38,161 nt of DNA from positions 1-38,161 of the forward strand of contig CALVSQ010000008.1 of assembly GCA_944359085.1 (NCBI GenBank), in the 5' to 3' direction. Position 1 is the first letter of the stretch. Every line of letters begins with the position of its first letter. Of the stretch, positions 33,444-38,161 are shown in pieces. Source of the DNA: an uncultured Bacilli bacterium. GTDB lineage: Bacteria > Bacillota_I > Bacilli_A > RF39 > UBA660. Under the pieces are notes generated by a model. It searched no databases. It saw nothing but the letters and a program-made list of their open reading frames with translations, and was not told the origin of the DNA. Position numbers and translations under genes: made by a program.

Positions 33444-35441
33444 TTATTGTTTTATCGTTGAAGCACCTAAAATATGCTTTTGAACTTTTAATAAATCTAA
33501 AATATCTACAGTTCCATCTTTAGATACATCACTTGCTTTTATTTGTGTCTCATTTAAAGTTGAAGCTTTTAAAATATGTTTTTGAACTCTTAATAAATCC
33601 AAAATATCTATTTCACCATCACCATTAGTATCACCATAGATAACAACTTCAAAAGTTTTACTTTCGTCACCAACAGTAATTGTTACTTTATAACCAGTTC
33701 CAACAGAGCCATTTGCTTCTTTGCCATTTAAATCAGTTATTTTAACATCGGCTAAAGCATTTACATCTGTAACCGCTTTTATTATAGTCGAAGTATTAGT
33801 TAAACCAGTTACATAACCATCTTTAAAAGTACCAGATTTAATATTATTAATTGTATCATCCAAAGTCATACTTTCCGCATCCGTTAAGTTAACTGTTATA
33901 TTGTAAACTAATTTGTCACCATTTTGAGCAGTAACTGTAACAGGTATTACTTGACCATCTTTAGTAATTTTAACATCACCTGTTCCACCAACAGAAGACC
34001 TTGATTCAATAACACTAGCACCAACATTTACACTACCAGTACTTGCTGGTAAAGTAATTGAATAATCTGTTTTTAAACTATTAAAATTAGCCACACTTTT
34101 GCCATTTATAGTTAAAGATTTCAAATAATTTATTGGATTTTTTTCGCTAGGTATAGGTGATTTTTCTGGCATATTTTTATAAACAGGTATTGTAAATATA
34201 AAAAATTGTTCATACATCTTATTACCAAATATTTCTTTATATCCTTTATATGTAGAATTTGCTTCACTATATGGAGCTTCTATATTTTGCATATATTGAT
34301 GTGAATAAAAACTACAATTACTTATATTAGTTTTATCACAAACAACATCCCATTTTTGAAAATAATTAGTATCTTGTCCAACATTTATATAATTTTTACC
34401 AACTAAGCTAGAACCTCCAGTTATAGCTTTTTCTTCGGAATTCCAACCTTTGTTATATGCATATTCTAAGCCATTATAGACAACATCTTTTCCATCAGCA
34501 CCATAATTAAAGAAATTATAATAGCCATTAAATTGTGGATAGTTAGGGTAAGTTCCTTTTACTAAAGCACTTCTCGTATATCCAGTTTCTTGTAAAATAC
34601 GACTTGCCAAATAATATGGATTAATTTTATAAGTTGTACCCGCACTATAAATAACTTGTGCGAAAGATTTATCTCCTCCATCAACTTTTTCTTTAGCCAT
34701 AAAACTACCTGTCAAAATAGCAGAAACACCATCAAGAGTATGAGTAGAGGCACTGTATGATAGACTTTCAAACATAAATATTCTAGTTTCATTTAAGAAA
34801 TTTCTAGGATCTATATAATATGCAATTGTCTCTTCGCTAGCTGCATACCAAGTAGAACCTCCACCAGAAAAATCTGTAGAAAATTTATTTGTTTCATAAT
34901 TATAACTATCCATATGTTTTAATCCATCTCTTGAATTATTTGAGTCCCAAATTAAACTTTTACCTAATGTAGCTTCATTTTTAACAACTGTATTAAAATC
35001 TAATCTGGTGTCATATGCTTTAAATATAGCATTAGGATAAATTGTGTGTAATAATCTTAAAGAATCGTGATAACTTTCAGGAAATTTTTTTAAACTTTCT
35101 TCAAATTCTTCATCAGTTTGAACTTCAATCAATTTAATCATATCAGCACATGCATATCCAATACCAATATCAACTTCATCAAATTCAATTTTATACCATA
35201 AACTGCATTCGGAATTTGTTCCATCGTCAGGTTTATATTCAGCTAATATTTTAACTTGTTCACCCTCACCTAAACCATCACTTAATTTAGAATAACTTAT
35301 TCCAGCCCCAGCTCTTACTGATATACCATTACCTTTCTTAGAACTAACATAACCATATCGTACTTCTGAAGCCATAACAGGTGGTATTAAACTAACAAAA
35401 AGAAAAATAATAGCAAACATAACATTTATTATCTTTTTCAT
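33444..35441 (-). CDS. Secreted SH3b-glucosaminidase with C-terminal dockerin
   Basis: A 665-residue exported peptidoglycan hydrolase. Signal peptide 1-25 (cleavage near VMA/SEV); bacterial SH3 domain (about 27-105; GNGISVRAGAGISYSKL); a GH73-like N-acetylglucosaminidase domain (about 115-410) with the presumed catalytic Glu near residue 280 in LASRILQETGY and YNFFNYGA; a cadherin-like beta-sandwich (about 440-515); an X-type module (about 525-600); and a type I dockerin (603-665) with two calcium loops, D604-T-N606-G-D608-G-x5-D and D638-V-S-K-D-G-x5-D, each followed by LL-x-VQKHIL. It probably cuts glycan strands during growth or division and docks on the cohesin-like protein encoded next. 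An extended -10 promoter lies just upstream. Confidence 0.9.
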   Translation of the reverse strand: MKKIINVMFAIIFLFVSLIPPVMASEVRYGYVSSKKGNGISVRAGAGISYSKLSDGLGEGEQVKILAEYKPDDGTNSECSLWYKIEFDEVDIGIGYACADMIKLIEVQTDEEFEESLKKFPESYHDSLRLLHTIYPNAIFKAYDTRLDFNTVVKNEATLGKSLIWDSNNSRDGLKHMDSYNYETNKFSTDFSGGGSTWYAASEETIAYYIDPRNFLNETRIFMFESLSYSASTHTLDGVSAILTGSFMAKEKVDGGDKSFAQVIYSAGTTYKINPYYLASRILQETGYTRSALVKGTYPNYPQFNGYYNFFNYGADGKDVVYNGLEYAYNKGWNSEEKAITGGSSLVGKNYINVGQDTNYFQKWDVVCDKTNISNCSFYSHQYMQNIEAPYSEANSTYKGYKEIFGNKMYEQFFIFTIPVYKNMPEKSPIPSEKNPINYLKSLTINGKSVANFNSLKTDYSITLPASTGSVNVGASVIESRSSVGGTGDVKITKDGQVIPVTVTAQNGDKLVYNITVNLTDAESMTLDDTINNIKSGTFKDGYVTGLTNTSTIIKAVTDVNALADVKITDLNGKEANGSVGTGYKVTITVGDESKTFEVVIYGDTNGDGEIDILDLLRVQKHILKASTLNETQIKASDVSKDGTVDILDLLKVQKHILGASTIKQ

Positions 35442-35457
35442 ATCCTCACCTTATATA

Positions 35458-35466
35458 ATTATAACA
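35458..35466 (-). promoter_or_regulatory. Extended -10 promoter of the glucosaminidase gene
   Basis: TGTTATAAT on the minus strand (35466-35458), 16 bases ahead of the ATG. The TG-n-TATAAT form can work without a good -35, and I see none here. The short leader contains AAGGTGAGG. Confidence 0.6.
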
Positions 35467-35518
35467 TTTTTCGACATAATTTGTATACTAAAAAATAATA
35501 ATTACCACATTTTTACAT

Positions 35519-35551
35519 AAAAAAAGAAAGCCGTAATCCTACGAGCTTTCT
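35519..35551 (-). terminator. Orphan terminator upstream of the glucosaminidase gene
   Basis: On the minus strand AGAAAGC pairs with GCTTTCT and CGTA with TACG (stem 35551-35525, one bulged T, GGAT loop), followed by six U. It is a good intrinsic terminator, but no minus-strand gene lies upstream of it, only the plus-strand pgsA. It may end a small RNA, act as an attenuator in a longer leader, or stop antisense transcription from pgsA. Confidence 0.7.
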
Positions 35552-35569
35552 AATTGTATCATAAGATAC

Positions 35570-35596
35570 ATTATATTATATGCAAGTATTTGTCAA
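35570..35596 (-). promoter_or_regulatory. Possible minus-strand promoter feeding the orphan terminator
   Basis: Perfect TTGACA (35596-35591) with TATAAT at 35580-35575 (15-bp spacer, shorter than ideal) or 35575-35570 (10 bp, too short). A transcript from here would be only about 45 nt before the terminator at 35519-35551. Just before that lies a small hairpin TGTATC-TTAT-GATACA. Confidence 0.4.
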
Positions 35597-35620
35597 AAGT
35601 TACCTAAAATATGATAAAAT
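35590..35620 (+). promoter_or_regulatory. Putative pgsA promoter
   Basis: Extended -10 TGATAAAAT (35612-35620) with TTGTCA at 35590-35595, a long 19-bp spacer. The -35 overlaps the minus-strand TTGACA, so the two promoters would compete. The leader ends in AAGGAGGGGG before the pgsA ATG. Confidence 0.5.
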
Positions 35621-35644
35621 ACTTACAAGGAGGGGGAAATTTAC

Positions 35645-36415
35645 ATGATAAATGAGATTATAACACAATATAAAAAATATCGAAATGAATATATGGAAAA
35701 TTTAAAAAATGAAAAAAATAAAATTAAAAGAATCAAATTACAAATACCGAATATTTTAACAAGATCTAGAATTTTTGCACCTTTTATTTTAGTTCCTTGT
35801 GCTTTGACAGGTAATTTTGTTTTAGCTACAGTTATAGCAGCTTTATTAGGTTTAACAGATTGTTTTGATGGTTTTTTAGCTAGAAAATGGAATGCTACTA
35901 GTAACTATGGTCAAAAATTAGATGCTATTAGTGACAAATTATTTGCTATAGGTATTGCTATTCCAGTTTTAATTACTAATCCAATTTTAATATTACCAAC
36001 AATTATTTTAGAAACAATTATTGGAAGTATAAACTTTAAATCACAAATAAAAGGAAATAACCCAAAATCAACTTTATTAGGTAAATTTAAAACAACTGTT
36101 TTATATATATTTTTAGCTTTAATATATTTAACAAAAACTTTAAATATTCCATTATCATTATTCGGTCTTACGTGTGGCACAAATGTTTTACAATTAGTTA
36201 CCGCTGTTCAATATTATCTAATAGATAAGAAAAAAGATGAAAATAAAAAAGAAAATATAATTGAAAAAGTTGAAGAATTAAAAACTGATGATGAAGCCTT
36301 AAGTATTAGTCCTTATAAAAAACAAATTGAAGAGTTAAAAACTCTAAAAGAATCTCTAATACCAAATAAAGCCGAAGAAAAAGAAAAAACATACATAAAA
36401 ACACCTAGAAAATAG
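35645..36415 (+). CDS. pgsA: CDP-alcohol phosphatidyltransferase (PgsA-like)
   Basis: A 256-residue membrane enzyme of phospholipid synthesis, probably making phosphatidylglycerol phosphate from CDP-diacylglycerol and glycerol-3-phosphate. The complete family signature is present: D72-x2-D75-G76-x2-A79-R80-x8-G89-x3-D93-x3-D97. It is longer than the usual 180-200 residues because of a charged N-terminal extension (1-33, Lys/Glu/Tyr-rich) and a hydrophilic, probably coiled-coil C-terminal tail (about 196-256, rich in Lys and Glu). AAGGAGGGGG precedes the ATG. Its stop codon lies in the hairpin shared with the convergent rpoC. Cardiolipin synthase of the same superfamily is a possible alternative. 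Confidence 0.88.
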   Translation: MINEIITQYKKYRNEYMENLKNEKNKIKRIKLQIPNILTRSRIFAPFILVPCALTGNFVLATVIAALLGLTDCFDGFLARKWNATSNYGQKLDAISDKLFAIGIAIPVLITNPILILPTIILETIIGSINFKSQIKGNNPKSTLLGKFKTTVLYIFLALIYLTKTLNIPLSLFGLTCGTNVLQLVTAVQYYLIDKKKDENKKENIIEKVEELKTDDEALSISPYKKQIEELKTLKESLIPNKAEEKEKTYIKTPRK

Positions 36416-36423
36416 GTGTTTTT
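36397..36423. terminator. Bidirectional terminator between pgsA and rpoC
   Basis: A perfect 11-bp stem AAAAACACCTA/TAGGTGTTTTT (36397-36407 with 36413-36423), GAAAA loop, ending in five T on both strands. It serves both convergent genes. The pgsA TAG stop codon is in the stem, and the rpoC stop codon is one base away. Confidence 0.9.
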
Positions 36424-36424
36424 A

Positions 36425-38161
36425 TTAGTCCATTAATTCTTGCTCTAAAGCTTCTAATGGTTCATCATCAATATAAGGTATTTCTAAATCGTAATTATTT
36501 TTGCGATATTTTTTAGCACCAGTACCTGCTGGAATTAATTTACCAATAATAACATTTTCTTTTAATCCGTTTAATTCATCTACTCTACCATGAATTGCTG
36601 CATCTGTTAAAATTCTTGTTGTTTCTTGGAATGAAGCAGCAGATAAGAATGAATCTGTTTCTAAACTTGCTTTAGTAATACCTAATAATACCGGTCTGCC
36701 TAAAGCAGGAGTTTTTCCTTCTAGGATCAATTGTTTATTAGTATCAGCAAAATGATTTATATTAACCATAGTACCTGGTAAATAATATGAATCACCTGAT
36801 GAAATAATTTTAATTTTAGAAATCATACGTTTAGCAATAATTTCAACGTGTTTATCAGAAATACTAACACCTTGAGATTGGTAAACTTTTTGAATTTCTA
36901 ATAAGATATATTGTTGTACAGTAATTGGGTCAGTTACAACCAATAATTCTTTAGGACTGATAGCTCCGAATGTTAATTTATCTCCAGCTTCTACTTCTTG
37001 ATTAACTTCAACCAATAACTTAGCACCATAATTTGTTGTATGAACTTTAGTTTCAGCATCATTAGTAATAGTAATTTCATATTTACCATTAGATTCTTCA
37101 ATCTTAGTAATTTTACCATTAATTTCAGAAATAGTTGATTTACCTTTAGGGTTACGTGCTTCGAATAATTCTTGAACACGAGGTAAACCTTGAGTAATAT
37201 CGTCACCAGCAACACCACCAGAGTTGATAGTACGCATTGTTAACTGAGTACCAGGTTCACCAATTGATTGAGCAGCCATAATACCTACAGCTTCCCCTAC
37301 TTCAACAATTGAACCTGTTGCTAAGTTACGACCATAACATTTACAGCATACACCATGTTCAGTTTTACAAGTTAAAACTGTTCTAATAGGTACTTTAGTA
37401 ATACCAGCTTTAATAATTTTATCAGCTAATTGTTCAGTAATATAAGTATTTCTTTCAGCTATTACATCTTTAGTTTCAGGATTAATAACTCTTTTACTTG
37501 TATATCTACCAACAATACGATCTCTTAAACTTTCAATTACAGTATTATTTTTATCATCAATAAATGCTTCAACGATAACACCTTCAGTAGTACCACAATC
37601 ATCTTCTTTTACAATCATATCTTGTGATACATCAACTAAACGTCTTGTTAAGTAACCAGCATCGGCTGTTTTTAAAGCGGTATCAACAGCACCTTTACGA
37701 GCTCCATGGGTAGCTAAGAAGAATTCTGATACATTAGCACCTTCAGTGAAAGATGATGTGATTGGAATTTCAACAGCTTCACCAGTTGGTTTCATCATTA
37801 ATCCACGCATACCAGCCATTTGGTTGTAGTTAGACATGTTACCACGAGCACCTGAATCAATCATCATAGAAATAGAATTATCTTTATGAGTTTTAATAAA
37901 TCCTTCTAACTCACTAGCTATTTTATTTTTAGCTTCATTCCATGTATCAACAACATTTTCATAACGTTCTCTATCAGTAATTAAACCACGTTTAAATTGT
38001 TTATTGATAATTTCTACTTTTTCTCTTGCTTCAGCTAATACTTCTGGTTTAGTTTTAGATTCGATAATATCTCCAATACCAATAGATATACCAGATAATG
38101 TTGAATATTTGAATCCTAAATCTTTCATTTTATCAAGCATAACTGATGTTTCAGTTGTTTG
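36425..38161 (-). CDS. rpoC: RNA polymerase beta' subunit, C-terminal part (5' end outside window)
   Basis: The gene runs off the window: the frame stays open to 38161, and the first Met (38140) is internal (QTTETSV precedes it). About 578 C-terminal residues are present. Visible elements are the bridge helix region [20 protein letters not shown] followed by LTRRLVD, the second zinc site (Cys in EDDCGTTEG, then C-x6-C-x2-C in [13 protein letters not shown]), the trigger loop after [12 protein letters not shown], and the C-terminal [20 protein letters not shown] that follows it. Unusually, the trigger loop reads TMRTINSGG: the His that contacts the incoming NTP (E. coli H936; FHT in B. subtilis) is Asn, and the preceding Phe is Ile. 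Downstream is a convergent pgsA instead of the rpsL/rpsG genes common after rpoC. Confidence 0.97.
   Translation of the reverse strand, partial: QTTETSVMLDKMKDLGFKYSTLSGISIGIGDIIESKTKPEVLAEAREKVEIINKQFKRGLITDRERYENVVDTWNEAKNKIASELEGFIKTHKDNSISMMIDSGARGNMSNYNQMAGMRGLMMKPTGEAVEIPITSSFTEGANVSEFFLATHGARKGAVDTALKTADAGYLTRRLVDVSQDMIVKEDDCGTTEGVIVEAFIDDKNNTVIESLRDRIVGRYTSKRVINPETKDVIAERNTYITEQLADKIIKAGITKVPIRTVLTCKTEHGVCCKCYGRNLATGSIVEVGEAVGIMAAQSIGEPGTQLTMRTINSGGVAGDDITQGLPRVQELFEARNPKGKSTISEINGKITKIEESNGKYEITITNDAETKVHTTNYGAKLLVEVNQEVEAGDKLTFGAISPKELLVVTDPITVQQYILLEIQKVYQSQGVSISDKHVEIIAKRMISKIKIISSGDSYYLPGTMVNINHFADTNKQLILEGKTPALGRPVLLGITKASLETDSFLSAASFQETTRILTDAAIHGRVDELNGLKENVIIGKLIPAGTGAKKYRKNNYDLEIPYIDDEPLEALEQELMD

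Noticed and set aside
35519-35596. Known riboswitch upstream of the glucosaminidase gene
   Set aside because: The leader is too short and lacks the conserved bases of classes I can recall, such as preQ1, c-di-AMP, fluoride or T-box. It is kept only as an orphan terminator.
36991-37218. 75-codon frame within rpoC, and an 89-codon minus frame inside pgsA (35911-36180)
   Set aside because: Out-of-frame shadows of strongly conserved genes.
1-38161. Alternative genetic code with TGA as Trp, as in mycoplasmas
   Set aside because: Several genes end at TGA with the next start overlapping it (ATGA or TGATG), and Trp is encoded by TGG throughout.
1-38161. Mobile elements, CRISPR arrays, tRNA or rRNA genes
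   Set aside because: No transposase or integrase homolog, no regularly spaced repeats, and no RNA gene signature was found on either strand.

Overview
The window is strongly AT-rich (G+C roughly a quarter, judged by eye) and compact, with strong AGGAGG-type ribosome binding sites. TGA clearly works as a stop codon (for example at 6602, 15711, 22788 and 24053) and TGG encodes Trp, so the genetic code is the standard bacterial one. The rubrerythrin/PerR pair, a TagO-type transferase, a peptidoglycan hydrolase, dockerin/cohesin-like proteins and a Firmicutes-style RpoC suggest an anaerobic, walled, low-GC Gram-positive. A gut Bacilli lineage (Erysipelotrichia/RF39-like) is plausible. I cannot name a species from sequence alone.

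Layout. (1) 37-1880, minus strand: an oxidative-stress unit (PerR-like regulator then rubrerythrin, with a consensus promoter, a 25-bp operator-like inverted repeat and a terminator), a DUF1003 membrane protein and a small thioredoxin-like protein. (2) 1958-12313, minus: polysaccharide operon B, in transcription order a phospho-sugar transferase, a double GT4, an acyltransferase/polymerase/GT2 triple fusion, a GT-D (DUF1792) enzyme, a polysaccharide pyruvyl transferase, a Wzx flippase and an FrhB-type iron-sulfur protein. (3) 12509-30730, minus: polysaccharide operon A, running from a UDP-glucuronate 4-epimerase through a TupA-like ATP-grasp, GT4, a polymerase/GT4/GT4 fusion, a deacetylase, PssD/PssE, GT2, a second Wzx, WbqC, a divergent DegT-like protein, an ATP-grasp/HAD fusion and a DegT aminotransferase to RfbA, RfbB and Ugd. 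(4) 30907-31977, plus: TagO/WecA-type transferase, divergent from operon A. (5) 31982-35441, minus: a two-gene unit coding for a secreted dockerin-bearing glucosaminidase and a membrane-anchored cohesin-like protein. (6) 35645-36415, plus: PgsA. (7) 36425 to the window end, minus: the C-terminal part of RpoC.

How the genes work together. Operons A and B each carry their own flippase and polymerase, so two Wzx/Wzy-dependent surface polysaccharides are likely. Operon B has its own initiating phosphotransferase; operon A has none and may use the adjacent TagO. Operon A should make UDP-GlcA (Ugd), UDP-GalA (epimerase) and, through RfbA, RfbB and DegT, a dTDP-4-amino-4,6-dideoxyhexose. RfbC and RfbD are absent from the window, so rhamnose is not the obvious product. 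WbqC, the ATP-grasp/HAD fusion, the DegT-like protein and TupA suggest that amino acids or acyl groups decorate the sugars.

Most notable: (i) the RpoC trigger loop reads TMRT-INS-GG where B. subtilis and E. coli have FHT/FHI, so the conserved NTP-contacting His is Asn; (ii) a dockerin/cohesin-like pair on a wall hydrolase and a membrane protein encoded side by side; (iii) both Wzy polymerases are fused to glycosyltransferases; (iv) the amino-sugar cassette with WbqC, the DegT-like protein and ATP-grasp/HAD. No tRNA, rRNA, CRISPR array or insertion sequence was seen, and no intergenic stretch exceeds about 205 bases.
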